From Zerene cesonia (Eukaryota > Arthropoda > Insecta > Lepidoptera > Pieridae), in NCBI RefSeq assembly GCF_012273895.1, contig NC_052122.1:2108001-2172000 (forward strand): 64,000 nt of DNA, given 5' to 3'. Below the pieces are notes generated by a model. The model saw nothing but the letters and a program-made list of their open reading frames with translations, was not told the DNA's origin and did no database searches. This document shows positions 22,391-41,374 of this stretch, one piece after another. The position numbers and the translations under genes were made by a program. Position 1 is the stretch's first letter. The number at the start of each line of letters is the position of its first letter.

Positions 22391-24340
22391 TATTAGAAAC
22401 ATTAGCACGTATCATTCCGTAAATCTTCAATGTAAAATTCTCAATATTATATGGAGCATTTTTGCCATACTATTTATCGTTTTAGATGATCGAAGCTGTT
22501 CCAATAACAATTGGAAGGTTTCATAAACATATACAATATACTAGGTATATTTTATCATAGAATTTGCATGTCATGTTATGACAGACTTTTTCGAAAATGA
22601 AGGTTATATTTAGATATGCATAATAATTCGTTGAGGTTGACAACCCTCAGTTGCTACTACTAGTTCTGAGCTTTTTATAAATAATCCTGTACCCGATATC
22701 GGTTTATTGTTAATACTGAACACTGTTCTTGCAATCTCTAGACGGATTGCGAAACTCAGTTGCTCACTTCAAAATTGTTCAAACTTGTGGAAAGATCGAA
22801 CAAACGTTTCACAATTTTTGTTTGGCGTTCACGAGTAGCCTTTGAAAATATTTGAACAAATTGTAAGGAATGTTTTTAACTGTAATTAATTTGTTTGTTT
22901 TTATTTGTTTGTTGATGTCGAAAATTTGGTGCCGCTTGTATTGCCGGCGAACAGTCTTCATTCAACTGTAATATATAATTTAATACAAGGAGTGTGGTGC
23001 TCAAGGAGAGCTTACGAAATATTATAGGTACATACCATCCTTGTAATTTTACGGGTAGTTTTTAAAATTTTATGAATTGCTTTTAACGTATTGGTAACAT
23101 AAATAGTTCATACAATAAATCGTTTTTATTTCATCCATACAAAAATAACAATAATCACCTTTAAATTAATGAAGTTTTAATGATTGATAATATACCATGT
23201 TCATTAAAATATTCTGCAAACTGCAAAAAACTAAAGACCGAAACCAGAAAGTAGGATTGCTTCTTAGTAAATTGTTCCATAAAACCTCGTAGATTGTGGA
23301 ATAGCAGAGGTCTCACTGCGTTCACCCTGACAATGTCTTCAGCAAAATAATAATGTAGGCAACAATCTGAGAGGTAACCAGTCGATTAAGTAATATAAAT
23401 AAGACCAAATTAAAGAGTGTTATATACACTTTTGTGATATCTACACGATCCGTTTGCCGTTTGTCGTTGCCGAGTGCCGGACAAACCAGCGTAGAATGTT
23501 CCATTGAACAACAAAATATTGTTTTAGGTGTATATTTAAATAAATTGTTTGTGGGGATATCGGTCTGTCTTTAGGAATCTCAGTCAAATAAAAACAGGAA
23601 TAGGTTTCTTGTCATGAAAATAGAATAAAACAAAAAGGAAAAGTAAAATACCCATTTCTTTCTGTCATAAGATATAAACTTGTATGTAGGTATGCTGAAT
23701 TCAATTTCACTAACTATTTTTATTATTCTTTATAAACTAAATTAAATAATAACAGTAAAGTTTTAAAATTCCGATTCCAACGTATCTATTAATTATTTTA
23801 TACCATTCCTGTTCAATGAAGTTAAATCGAATATTTTCATTATCAGTTTTCTACCATTAAATGAAGTCACCGGGCTGTAACAGTCAGGTTTGCCAGATAA
23901 GGCATGAAATGAAACTACTTCATAGATGTATATAAAAACACAAAAAGATGTCTTCCAGTGCCACCAACTTATTTCTGAAATGAAAGTTGTCTCCGTCGCT
24001 TCAGTGTAATATTTAGAATAATTTTAACCTTTCCAATAATAGCAATAGTTTTAATAGCTTTTGGCATGTTTAACATTTATAATTTAGTAAGATAGCAATA
24101 GAACACATATAATTTTTCAAAATTTTCAAAGTTGGTGTCACGGGACCTACTATTTACATATTGTATGTTTAAATATTTCGTGAATATACATGAATAATAA
24201 CGTTATGTAATGGTCATGGATAACGTAACGGTTCTCTTATTCAATCAATATTTAATTTATTTTCATCATTAACTCGCCTTTTTCATTACTAATGGATAGA
24301 ATTCCAGCTTAGCTCTTTTATTAATGTTGACTTTGAAAGC
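22391..24340. other. AT-rich non-coding stretch
   Basis: No supported feature. Confidence 0.45.
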
Positions 24341-24690
24341 AGGAACTTTTTTTTTCTTTTTTTTTTTTAATGTCATAGCGGGCAACTGAGCTGGTGGTTC
24401 GCCTGATGGTAAGCGAACACCACCGCCCATAAACATTCGCAAAGGTACCTCCGTGAATGCGCTGCCCGCTTTTATGGGGTAAGGGAAAAGGAAAGGATTA
24501 ACGACTGGAAAGAAGGAATGGACTGGGACGGGTGAGGAAAAGGAAACGGGCCTCCGGCTCCCCCACTCACCGCACGAAACACAGTGGCATGCCACTATTT
24601 CACGCCGGTTTTCTGTGGGGGTGTGGTACTTCCCCGGTGCGAGCTGGCCCAATTCGTGCCGAAGCGTGCTCGACTCCCACAATAAATAAT
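24341..24690 (-). mobile_element. Poly(A)-tailed dispersed repeat, uninterrupted copy
   Basis: Poly(T) at about 24349-24370, then a body running to about 24682, so the element lies on the minus strand with its poly(A) tail at the left. It contains ctggtggttcgcctgatgg, gtaagcgaac and, further right, gagtgggggagccggagg in reverse. I remember this as a very common lepidopteran retro-element 3' end. The 137-codon minus ORF here is part of the repeat, not a gene. It serves as reference for the interrupted copy at 17.9/21.7 kb. Confidence 0.65.
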
Positions 24691-24879
24691 AATAATGTTC
24701 CTTTTTAATTAATTATTAGGAGGTATTGTTTTAAGAAAGTAGAGCAGATTCTTCATAAGTAGATATGTAATTATTGGGCACACAAAATGGCTAATAATAA
24801 ATGCATAAAAGCTGAATATTCACTTTGTCCAAGATTTTCGTTAAGCTGTCCGATACAGGTTGGCAGATACACAGTATGT
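24691..24879. other. AT-rich non-coding stretch
   Basis: No supported feature. Confidence 0.4.
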
Positions 24880-25060
24880 ACTAATATTATAAAGATGAAA
24901 AAATTTTCATATTAGTATATTTGTTATGGTTTCACACAAAAGCTGCTCGACCGATTTCAAAAATTATTTCCCCATTAGAAAGCTGCAACTTTTCTGAATG
25001 CGATAGGCTATATATGTAGTGGTGCGTAAAGAGGCTTAAATCAAAATATCATTATACTTA
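24880..25060 (+). repeat. RTE-like repeat remnant
   Basis: Begins ctaatattataaagatgaaa and continues with tttcacacaaaagctgctcg and accgatttcaaaaatt. These are the forward-oriented terminal and internal motifs of the same family seen reversed at 47.7-47.9 kb (ttataatattagtagg at its end). Highly decayed. Confidence 0.5.
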
Positions 25061-25830
25061 GCCATAAATATATTAAATATCACGCTTTTATAAACTTCAC
25101 TTATATGTTTGTATGTAACCGACTCCCTTAAACTCGACTTTGACCCACTTTAAACGAATAAATCTTTTAATGCAACCTTTTTACACTTATCAAGAATCGG
25201 TAATGATACAATATTTTCTTTATGATTTTTCTTATTATCTTGAATAGGATCGGCAGGATTAAATAATTCATTTACGTATCCCCCGGAAGAATAATTTAGA
25301 GAATTTAGATGATTCTAATGTTGATGCATGGTTCTTTTTTCAAGAGTATTTACTAATATTTATTTTATTAATCTAAAAAATATGAAAATAATAGATATGT
25401 CCCAATTGGTTTTAATACTCCCAAGAAACGCATCTTGATACACATGTGCCAATGTTTTAACACTTGTTTCACAAAAAATTTCTCGAATCACCGCTTAGTA
25501 CTTAATACACCTCTGCAAATCCCTGGTATCGGATAATATCCACATTGTTCACTGCTAATTACTACTTGGCAAGTTTTTATAGATCTCTTTTCATTAACTC
25601 GGTCATTCTGCTAGTTAAAACAGTCCTCAGTAACTTGAAAAAAATGTTTCCCCATAGAAAACATTTTCTTTGACCGATTATGAAATGTCTTCATTTTATA
25701 ATTCTATTCAATTTTAAATATATCAGTTAAATAATAATGAGACAGTTTCAAAACAATATTTAGATGTATGTAGGTATGTAGCTTATCACAATGAATCTGA
25801 AAATGTGTAAAGTACTTATAATTACGATTA
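25061..25830. other. AT-rich non-coding stretch
   Basis: No supported feature. Confidence 0.45.
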
Positions 25831-26133
25831 TTGTGTGTGTGTGTGTGTGTGTGTNNNNNNNNNNNNNNNNNNNNNNNNNNNNNNNNNNNNNNNNNNNNNN
25901 NNNNNNNNNNNNNNNNNNNNNNNNNNNNNNNNNNNNNNNNNNNNNNNNNNNNNNNNNNNNNNNNNNNNNNNNNNNNNNNNNNNNNNNNNNNNNNNNNNNN
26001 NNNNNNNNNNNNNNNNNNNNNNNNNNNNNNNNNNNNNNNNNNNNNNNNNNNNNNNNNNNNNNNNNNNNNNNNNNNNNNNNNNNNNNNNNNNNNNNNNNNN
26101 NNNNNNNNNNNNNNNNNNNNNNNNNNNNNNNNN
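25831..26133. repeat. (GT)n microsatellite running into a 279-bp assembly gap
   Basis: (TG)n from about 25832 to 25854, then N from 25855 to 26133. The gap is probably the unresolved remainder of the microsatellite. ORFs through it are artefacts. Confidence 0.9.
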
Positions 26134-26318
26134 GAATGTGTGAATGAGCTAGTATGGTTTGCTGCATAAATCTACGAGTATATTATCATTACTAGCTATA
26201 CGAAAACGATGCCAAAATCATAGGGGCCAGAAGTGGCAATTATACTTTGAGTTTCCACATATGATGTACATATTTTTGTGCTTTTGTGCCAGTCCGTTAT
26301 TGTTTTTTGAATTGGAAC

Positions 26319-26470
26319 ATTTTAATCTGAGAAATGTTGAAAGAATAGAAAAAATTTGATCACGAGGCAGGATTCGAACCTTTTTTTCGAAAATTTTTTC
26401 TCTTCTTTCAAAATTTCTCATTTATAAAGCATTTCAATGCTATAAAACTAAAAATTAAAAATTTTAATCT
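26319..26470 (-). mobile_element. 132-bp foldback retroposon related to the 2.65 kb insert
   Basis: A 10-bp direct repeat, attttaatct (26319-26328 and 26461-26470), flanks an insert of 132 bp. The insert is an imperfect palindrome: its left arm (gagaaatgttgaaagaatag) is the inverse of its right arm (tcttctttcaaaatttctc). The centre reads, on the minus strand, GGTTCGAATCC (26370-26380), a match to the tRNA internal B-box consensus, followed by tgcctcgtgatc. The arms and cacgaggcagga also occur in the element at 2667-2762. No complete tRNA can be folded here. Confidence 0.65.
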
Positions 26471-31699
<5,229 letters not shown>

Positions 31700-31700
<1 letters not shown>

Positions 31701-32943
31701 ACGTGTTAATTATTGGCGAAAGCATTCGCGAGCGGGGACACCAACACCATTGTCTGTGTTGAGTCACTGTCGGCGCTCGCGCAGCTATTTTTGTGAGGCG
31801 AGCGTAGGCGTCATACGTCTATAATATCTTCAACTTCCCAGACCACTCACTCACGACAAAATTGCTAACCGGGACGGTTTCTTAGTGTTTAGGAAATTTC
31901 GAAATGGGTTTGGCTGTGTTTGATTTGCTTATGGAGTAAAGTTATTTTTTTTTAACAAAATAATGTTTTTTCTCCAAAACATTATATAAAAACTTTGTAT
32001 CATTTCAAATGCTTAGAGCCTAGAAATTCTCTTTAATTCGGGTACCGCAAGATTTGAATTAATGTAAAACATTCCGTTTTATCATTACGTCGATACATCT
32101 ACTGCTATTCTTAGATGATAAAAAAGGCATTCACCTGTACACTTTTGATTTCGTATAAATGACGATGCATCTAGCATAACATTTTGAAGCGTGGAGCTTG
32201 GGCCACAATCGCGTGATTCATTTCCAATTCGGGGCGCACTGATTTACTCCGGTGGCCGCATCACAATAAATAAAAAACCGTTGAATACAACGTGCAAAAA
32301 GTTGAAGCCGTATGCATTTACGGTACTGCTGAAAATACCGAAGTTTAACTTAGAGTTAGCTTTGAAATACATTGAAGATTTTTTCTCATTTATGTCTTTA
32401 ATATTCTGATTTTGCAAATTGAGAAAAGTCTAATTTATTATTGTATTAAACTTTCAATAGAGGGTTGTGATAAATCTTACAGTGAGGTCAGTTTCATAAT
32501 TGTATTTACAATAAGTGTAAGAAGCATGCGTGAGAATAGTATTCATAAAGAGAGGGATGATGGTGTGAGGCAGCAGGTCCTACTGGGTGCGGATAGGCGC
32601 GTTGTTGAGTTTCAGTGTGAGCGGCACGGCAGCAGTAGTACGAGGGCGAACGCGGTCGATGAGCCCGGTGTAGGGGGCAGCACGGTGCCGTGTGGCGAGT
32701 GGGGGCTGCCCCCCTGGCCCCGCGGCCTCTTTACCGCCCTCTGCTTGCGCACACCGTACCGTACGGCCGCGCCGCGCGCTCACTGATGCGTCATACCGCT
32801 ATCGAAGACGACGCTTGTTTCGTCGCTTCGCCACGACAATTCGCGCGCGCCATGTGAACTTCTTGTGTTGACTATGTACATTGAATCGCGTCGGCGCGAT
32901 CGTTAATTCCAATTTTAATAAATAAATTCGCAATTTCACGAAC
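31700..32943 (+). promoter_or_regulatory. Probable promoter and 5' UTR region of the miRNA host gene
   Basis: Composition changes from AT-rich to strongly GC/CpG-rich between about 32570 and 32860 (cgtaccgtacggccgcgccg), just before candidate first coding exon A. Patches at 31720-31820 and, downstream, 33090-33340 and 33880-34270 are also GC-rich, making this the broadest GC-rich region of the window. The stretch 32860-32943 would be 5' UTR; it holds a minimal upstream ATG-TGA. No core promoter motif is decisive, so the start site is not placed. Overlapping ORFs on both strands reflect base composition. Confidence 0.4.
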
Positions 32944-33033
32944 ATGGACAGTGACTATGGTGCCGTTAGCAGAGACTTTACTGTGGCAATGGTTTACGAG
33001 GTTAACGCACGTGCTCGCATCTCGTTCCCGAAA
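32944..33033 (+). CDS. Candidate first coding exon (exon A) of the miRNA host gene
   Basis: ATG at 32944 in a good context (cacgaacATGG) opens 30 codons, MDSDYGAVSRDFTVAMVYEV onward to ...ISFPK, ending exactly at a strong donor, AAA/GTGAGTAAG (33034). The splice phase is 0, matching phase-0 exon C at 41375. The protein is not recognised. A four-residue R-I-S-F fits the protein phosphatase 1 docking pattern, but so short a motif is weak evidence. If exon B is included after A, the frame ends a few bases into exon C, so A is expected to splice to C directly. Without splicing the ORF ends at a TGA nine codons further on. Confidence 0.45.
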
Positions 33034-36000
33034 GTGAGTAAGTTTGAGTTGGCTTATTTTAAAGTGTGACTCTATGCTGACGTCTGTCGATCTGTGAGAT
33101 GTCGGGCATGTTATTTTAGCAGCGTGCGTCGGGCCGCGGCGCCGGCCGCCCGGAATGCGGCCTCCGCCCCGCCGTGCGTTGCCGGCGTCGAGCGCAGCGC
33201 GCGTAGCGTAATAAATAAAGGCGGGGCACCGCTGCGTGCGCGCGCACCCTCCCGCGCCCTCCTGATTGTCGGGTCATTGACTTGGCCTGTCCGCTGCCGC
33301 TGCCATAACCGTCATTGCCAACATTCCCGAAGACAACAATTCCCGGAAACGGTACCACGCTCTTGGCCTAGCGGCTTCATGGCTGGCCCTCATTATCTGT
33401 CCAATGTCAATGCCGTTATTCAAACGTGCCAGACGTAACATTTTTCCGTGTCTGCATGGCTTAGAAATATTTTCCTATGGGTTACGTTACTTAGTGAAAC
33501 TTGTTATGCAGCGAAGGCTAATGACCCTTTAACCACACCTGGCTCTTACTACTCTACCCTTAAGTTTTTTAAATTTAAGTTAAGTTTAAATTGTATCGAA
33601 GGATATTTATCGCTGTCGTTCTCATTTCTATACTTTTTTCAATAATCATTTCATTTATATTACCCATAGCGTCGGCGTTATTTGTTCCCAGTAGCGTCTG
33701 CGCATCATAAATTGGTTTTTGTGACGATTACTTGTTCGGACACTTGAATGTGTAGTTTTTTGTGGCTAGGCTCTTAGTGTTACATGTTCCCGTTAAGTAA
33801 GATCGTCCGGGCAAACTCCGTTATAGTATGGCGTTGTTCGTTTCGTGAAATGCTAAAAATAAAGCGTGAACTTCCCGGTTGAATGGCGTCGTCGGTGCGG
33901 CGAGTGCGGGGAGTGGCAGGCAGCCATTGCCCTCACCCGGTTTGTTTACAACTCGGGGCCAGGGAGTGGTGCAAAGCTTAATGTTCCATGTGTATTATAC
34001 CATTGGGTGCATAATTAACTGTTCCCGGCGAGCTTGTGCCCTGCGCTCGCGCCATCTGCGCTCGCACTATTAAAATAAACTTATACAGTCAGATAGCTAA
34101 CATTACTGTACAAAAAGTAGCGTCAGCCCGGCCTCGGCCGCCAGGTGTATGCGACCCTCGATTACGGTGAAGGTGCGTCTAGTGTTAGGTCAGTTATTGC
34201 CACGAGATGGCGCGGCCGAAGACCTCGCTCCTTCGTGCCAATGACCACAAGTTCGCCTCGCTGAGCCTCTCCAATGTCTATACATAAAAGACTATTCTTT
34301 AGGTCGCCACGTGTTTACAATAATTTATGAAAATTATAATAATATCTTATTATGCGTACATACCTATGAGAAAAATGATTCTTTGTTGAGTTTAAGACCT
34401 GACAATGCAAATAATTCGTCAAATGTATAAATCAAAATACTTATATATAATATGTTTACTTAGAAATGCTTTTATAGGGCAAAAAATAAAGCATGTATAT
34501 TAGACGGTGGTAAATCATGCTATTAAAAAAAATATCCGCATTGCGCTCATTATAATGGTATCCGTAATATTATAGCCACGGATGGACGCGGTGAAACGTT
34601 AAAATTTACAACGTTGGCATTTCTTTATTAAAGTAAAGGCAACAGTAGTATGTGACAACCATATTGCATCAATTAAACTCTCGTTGCAAATAGAGTAAGC
34701 GTAAAATCGGCATTCAATCATGTGATGTAGTTATTACATTTTATTTTGTGCTGGTGGGGGCGTAGTTGTATACTGTAGCAATGTACCTAGGTTTATACCC
34801 AACGCAGAGGGTGACGCCTTCAACAAGTTGTAGAGCTGCCTGAAAAAGTGCGCGCGCATCCCTCCCAACGAAAGAGTTAGTTATCAGTCCTTCTCATTCA
34901 CAGATCCGCTCCTATCAGGTTCGTCAGAACTTAGAAGCGAGTTGGACACGTGACACGACACGGCCTGTATTACTTTTAATCTTTCGATTATTATTTATCA
35001 TTCCATCAAACTTGATGTCTTGGACGCGTTGCTCGCATTATACTGCGCAATTAAAATCGAAAAATAAGAAGTCCAATATAAATCAAGTGTTATTTTTTCT
35101 TGGGAGATGCATTGTAGTTTTTCAATAATACTGTCAATACACAAACGGAGGCCTGATGTGAAATGGGCTATGACGGCGCTGTTACAGATACACGCAACGG
35201 CTGGTATGTGCAGCTTTTCTCTCATTACTCTCACAAAGAATCGTAATTTACGAAATTCAGAACTAAACTGTGTGTTGATTTATCAAGGAACTATGTGATT
35301 GGGTCAAATTTTTTGTCACTAATTAGATATGTATGAAGCCAATTTTACTTAAAGATTGAATCATGAAGGATCTTTAGAAGAAGGGCTGATGATGATAATG
35401 ATAATAGTGGAGCAGAATAAATGAATAGTTTAATAACATAAATAATAAGTCCATCAGATATTAAACTGTAAAGAAACTTTTTTCATTATCCGAATGTAGG
35501 ATAACCGGATGTGTTCGCGGCGCACACACTTATGCAGGCATGTGGGGGTGCAACTCGTCCATTGATTAATTCTAACACACACATGATTGTGGACAAGTAT
35601 AGAAGTGTAAGAACACTAAACAGGGCTAACGTCAGATAAGATATTAAATAACTAAATATATATTATTTTGAAGATTTTTTAATGTTTCAATACAATTTTC
35701 ATATTATCTATACTGCAACTAATAAAACTACTCGTAGGTAAACAAATATGTGTATTATTATTGTTGATGATGTTGACGCGTTTTATGCTCTCGTAACGAA
35801 AATGCTATGTTAAATTTACGCTAAGTTACCAATACACTAAACAAACGGGAATTACATGAGGACGTCACTCAGGCATAACCTCTTCATAACTAAATTTAGA
35901 CAAACGGTCACAATAATCAGAGCATCAATGTCGAGTCAATAAAATCGGCAGCACGTCGCGGCGTTGCTTCAATTTAATATTTTTCCGTTAAATTTCATTG

Positions 36001-37564
36001 CTTTATCATTTATCTCATACAATTAAAATTCCGGCGAGTGCTGCTCGTTTGAGTCAACTCAAATTTATATAAATATTTCATTGGAACGTATTCTGGTGAA
36101 TATTTTAAGCTTGATTTTGAATTACGATTTGCCAGTTGATTCTTATGCGAGTTTAATCTACACTATTGTTTGGTACTGCGTTGTAGGCCGGTGCTTTGAC
36201 CAATTGAAGGAGTAATATTATTACGTGACTTGTAACAAAATGATTTAATTTGAATATCTACACAATTTGCACATACGAATTCTATTGCGTTGAATAAACA
36301 TATAGCAGTCTTTCTGTGCTCCTAAAGTAAGGACACAAGACATTTAATTAAAAACGATATGATGAGTAGGTACAGGTTTATTTTATAAATTTTATTTTGT
36401 ATTACGTTCCATTAATAAATGTAACAGTACTTCGCTTTTCGAATACGACATATCGCGGTATGAGAAAACATATAGAGAAACGAGTAAACCGTGACTGAAT
36501 CTTAATGTTACGGATGCAAGGTCCTCAAAAAACTCATCGGAGCCACGCGACGTTCCGTTGCACGAAGTAGAGCGGGGCTGCACGCAATTGGACACGTATT
36601 TCTATGTGCTTATACATTCATACCGATACGCACACTTTAATATATAAATATAACCAAAATTCTATGATATAAATAGTATCTTGACAAACTGTATTCATTT
36701 ATAGTTTTAATAATATCAGAGCCGATATATTATTGTTTCTTGGTGAGATGTAACAAACTAGTTACGAACTTTTTTTAATTAACGGCGACGTGACTGTATA
36801 CGCGCATGACGTTGAACCCGTTGCAGAGCGTAGCCTCACATATTATTAATATTGACCTTGATGTGGCCTGGCTTAAGTCTCAATATAATTATATTATACT
36901 CCTGCGTCGTAGTAAGAGAAAATACTTGTCTTATAACTTAGAAGAACAATTAGAGTGTTTGTAGTTCGAAACAAAGGAAATGTCAAAAATGAATCACAAG
37001 TCACTAGCAGTTTATTGCGCTTAATTGCAAATGTCTGTGGATTACGTTTATTTAGCTCAAATTATATTTTCGAATTAACTCTCTATGTTGTAAATATGAA
37101 AGCTTTTATTCTGCTCTCTAAGAAATTGGACGTTTTTTGTTCGGCTAGGATAGGTAGGTACTTCAAATATTTTTTACGATACACAATCGGGATGTAGCAT
37201 CTGTTTAGAGCCAATTCACCGAGGGCAGGTAGTCGTGCGTTTCCACAAAAGTCAACCCCTAATTCTCACAAAAAATAATTTTATGCAATGCATTTTTAAC
37301 TCTGTGCTCACGGCGCGTTGAACCGTGGTTGATCATTCGTTTTATAAAATGCTATTGTGTTTCATAGAAAACAAAAAATATACCGTGGTATGCGAAAACA
37401 ACTTTGTCTTTAGCTGATTCAGTACGCGGGTTTTCGTTTAAAATTATCATATCCAGGTAGCCTTTGCAGTGAACATGGGGAATATCTATATGTTGTTCAG
37501 CATGTGCTCGTTTAAAAATATGTTCGATATATATTAAAATATTAACAATTTGTTTTTTTCACAG
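33034..37564. other. Putative first intron, GC-rich then AT-rich
   Basis: Begins with GC/CpG-rich blocks (33090-33340, 33880-34270) that may hold further promoters or 5' exons; GTGAAG/GTGCGT at about 34170 could be a donor. From 34300 on it is AT-rich with no supported feature. ORFs at 33094-33438 and similar have no domains. Confidence 0.35.
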
Positions 37565-37635
37565 ACGCCTCTTATGGGTCGGCAGGGTGGCTCGAGAAGC
37601 TGGCTGGCATGTCCGCACCTCGCACTTCGTGTGAG
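37565..37635 (+). CDS. Candidate alternative exon B (alternative N-terminus or poison exon)
   Basis: A pyrimidine-rich tract ending in TTTTTTTCACAG (37564) precedes a 71-nt, GC-rich block that ends GTGTGAG/GTAGGA (donor 37636). Only one frame continues open into exon C. In that frame an internal ATG at 37609 (ggcATGtcc) gives MSAPRTSCE and joins phase-0 exon C. B could therefore supply a second N-terminus of 9 residues. If spliced after exon A in that exon's frame it reads ...LALRVR and hits TAA at 41376-41378. The exon is likely real by its splice sites, but its coding role is undecided. Confidence 0.4.
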
Positions 37636-40600
37636 GTAGGAACGAAATTCCTCTAGATCACATGTGAAAAGTATTTAAATTCTAGTTAACAGAGCTGTCT
37701 CATGATTATTGTTAAATTTATGTGTATCTGTCCTCCCCAATCATGGCTATATCTATAAGTAGCAAATTATTTTTAATCATTTTATTTTAACAACCAGACA
37801 TACAAATATTTAAAAACAGGAAATGTGGATAAATAATAACAACATTTGGCGCTCTTTAGTACCTTGGAAATGTTTTTTGAAGAGATGTTGAAAACTGCGA
37901 ATAATAACGATTGTACAAGTTGGCGTCGCTGTTTATAATCTTTGGGAGTTTGCCAACGCAGTTACTCGAGGCACAATATCCACGGCGGACCGCATAGTAA
38001 CGCGATTATTTTCTTAAGAAAACACTGTTACTGTTATCGCTATATATTACCATTAAATTATTATTTTTAACAATAGACTAAACCGCCTTCGAGTTGTTAA
38101 CCTAGACCATTTATATGTGACCATACCAGCTTTAAAAAAAAAAAGAATCGTAAACATCAGTACACCCTGTAAAAAGTTATGAAGTTATGAGGTAAGATAC
38201 GCAGATAAATATGCAATTTCATAACCTACTCCTTTTGTGAAGTCGGTTGAAAAATAAGATCAGTACATTTGCCGTGGGTAAAATTAAACCATCAACCTTC
38301 TAATAGGGTATCGAAGTTCCTACAGAATGAGAGGCGTTTCCCTTTATACTTTCAAGCTAATTAATTACCTGCGCATGGGTCTATCAAATCCGCGATTACC
38401 TACCTACTCATATTTTGTTAACATTGGGCGTTCTTTTGATATTATATTTTTAAATTAATAAGTGGTAGACATTGATATACGTAATTTTTTATGAATATAA
38501 TAATATGATGAAAATAAATATTAAAATTCTATGTGTCACATATGGGATATATATCTACCTTCACTGTTTTTTTAAATCTCATTAATTCTCGAAACAACTA
38601 CGTATGAATTAACATTTTCTAGAGTTCGATATTATATAATATGTACTAAATATTTTACAAGGCTTTCCGTAAATGGGAAATCAAAAACAAGTTTAGTAGG
38701 TGTGTCAACTGATTGCGCAGTTACGAACGATAAACGTCGCTAGTATTATACTGGTCTATGGTATCTATGCGATAAGTTATGACCACTATACATACATAGG
38801 ACATATAAATATTTTTCCAACAGATTTATACAATACCACCTATTTAATTAGTACAGATACAGCATACGTCAGATATGATCTGGCTGTTATAATAAATAAG
38901 ACAAGACATTAATTTCGTTGTAATCAATTAATTAACTATACCTGATATCCAGCAGATTGAGTGACGTGTCCAAGTGCGTTATACGATAGCGTTCTCTAAT
39001 AACATTTGTTATCATTGTCGTGACGTATATATTATCAATGCATACATATACTATACTAATTGAAGCGAGTTAATTATAATTCGTGAAACTAGTTATAGTC
39101 TAGACGTCGGTGATGTCTATTTCAATATAGTGATTGGAACGTTTAAGGAGATTAATGCGGATTAACTAAATAGTACGACCAAATTCAATAGTCCTGCAGT
39201 TTGAATGCTTAAGCAGATCGAGTTATCTACCCAAATGCAATACCACCGATAGTTCTGATAAGTCTCAACCAAAATACCATCTATTGCCAATAAAAGCCTG
39301 GATATCTGATTTGTTTAAGACGTCTGTTTATTTGGTACAATTTAAATTACGATAATGCGCAAAGGTTTATTGTACAAGGAAATATATAAATGTATCCAAA
39401 TGTGCTTATTCACGTGACATTGAATCCTTATGAATTATTTATCTATAAAACATATTCGTAAATCCGGCGCCCTGACGACCTGACGATGTCATGATAAATT
39501 TTTAAAATGTAATACCATGACAATGTACAAAATGGTATATATATATAAAATAAATTAAATTTCATTCAAATATTGTTGGTTTCACTATCAGCGACGCCGT
39601 ATGAAGGTCAGTGAACAGGTCGTATCGTGCTCATGCAAGTTCAATGCGTAATAGATAAATACTGTGTGCCGAAAACAAGGGCAAGGTTAAACAAAACAAG
39701 TAAAATTCATAGACAATGGAAACGACGCATAAGCAATTTTATTTGCTGTGCGGCGATTGCTCTTCTTTTCAGCCATTTACATAGCTACTTTATTTACATC
39801 TAATTATGTTTTTGTTTTCATCGTTAAACTTTATCAAGGGTATCCCAAACGTTTTGATCGGTATTATTACATTCAATGATAAGGAATGTTATTGAACTGA
39901 TGTATTTATTACCGACAACTCTGTTTATAGCCGTAATAACTGAATGGTAAGCGATAGTAGGTAGTACTTTTTACCTTATCGATAAAGATGATCCGTTGTA
40001 AAACTGCATTCACATTTGATATTTTCATTTCTAGTTTTCTATCGCTAAACTACCCCAGCGTTGGCCACAAAAGAGTCTTAAATGGTTTTAACTTTTTATT
40101 TAAATACAACGCCATCTGCCGGGAATGCCACGAGCAACTCCTTGTAATCCAATGAGCTCAAAGCCGACGCGACGTTTTGAATGGCATTGGCTTAAACGTT
40201 TGCGAAAAAACAAGGGCCGTTGAACTCCGCGAATGCACCAGACCCGTTAGTTTTATCCGAGGTCAGGGCGGTATATTGTAGTTGCAAGCTTAACTACATA
40301 CGTGCAAAAAACTACAGCTGATTTGACCTCACCTGTGTTGTTGTTTTATTTGAACACGGCAGTACTAAGTTAAGCGTTTGCGTTCTCCGGGCGTGGGTTG
40401 GCCATGTTGGCCATATTTTTGTTTACATTTATATTTATTTACTTAATATGTGTCTCGTTCCATTCAAACTTAACGTTCTTTTTATCTCAGAATTGAAAAG
40501 AGAGTTTCAAATTTATAGTTGAATCTTACTTTATTTTATGACTCCCATGATCCCACAAAGGCGCAAAATCATTAAAGTAATCAAATTGCGGGAATAGGCC

Positions 40601-41374
40601 TACACCGGCGTCGAATCTCGAATGTTCGCACGGCGCAAGCGTCGTTCGATCGATTTCTAAATACGGAAAGCTTTTTAATATGCGCTCGAAGAAAATTGAT
40701 TAAATTTAACCTTACTGCGTGTGTACTACGTCTGCCTGCTGTTTACAAGTCTCATTAATAATTTTATGCATTTATTGTGACTTTTTAGAATATTTTATTA
40801 AATTGTAGTTTTAGATAATTGAGATTTCTTTTTAATCTTGTTTTACTAAATCGTACATTAATTGTCATATTTTTCTGTTTGCTATATTCTGCCCTTCAAT
40901 ACCTTCGTATATAGCTTATTAGAAATGCTGATGATTCGTTACACAAATATTCGAAACGATGATAACGCCTATGACGTCATGGTAGCCGGTTGGCCTCACG
41001 AGTGGCTTAGGTCACTGATCCAGTAATTTCAAACGCCGGCATTAAGTTACTCACGTACAAAAAGTAAAAGCTTTTTCGCATTATTATAGTGTGGGTACTA
41101 AAATGTAGTTAGTTTAATGAATGAACGACTCACCTGTTGCTCGATATAATGAATGCATTCCTCACACGATGCATTACGCAAATTCTGCGCGGCTTTCATT
41201 AACGTCAAATAATAGACCGCCTTTATAATTACATTAATTAACTACCACTGTAATTAGTAAATTTATGATAGCGTCATCATTTCTGAAATATTATTATGTC
41301 GTTATATTTTGATAGAAGTTTAAACCATTGCATATTGTTGTTGTTTGAAATCATATGTTTTCTTTTTTCCGCAG
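37636..41374. other. Intron, AT-rich
   Basis: No exon or repeat supported. A somewhat GC-richer block at 40100-40420 contains an inverted pair of AGGTCA-like half sites (about 40260 and 40325), which I do not interpret. Confidence 0.4.

Noticed and set aside
26360..26390. tRNA gene (GGTTCGAATCC on the minus strand)
   Set aside because: Only the B-box and a few following bases are present. No A-box, anticodon arm or acceptor stem can be formed; it is part of a small retroposon.
33094..33438. 114-codon + strand ORF
   Set aside because: Ala/Arg-rich compositional ORF in the promoter-like region, overlapped by an 80-codon ORF on the minus strand.
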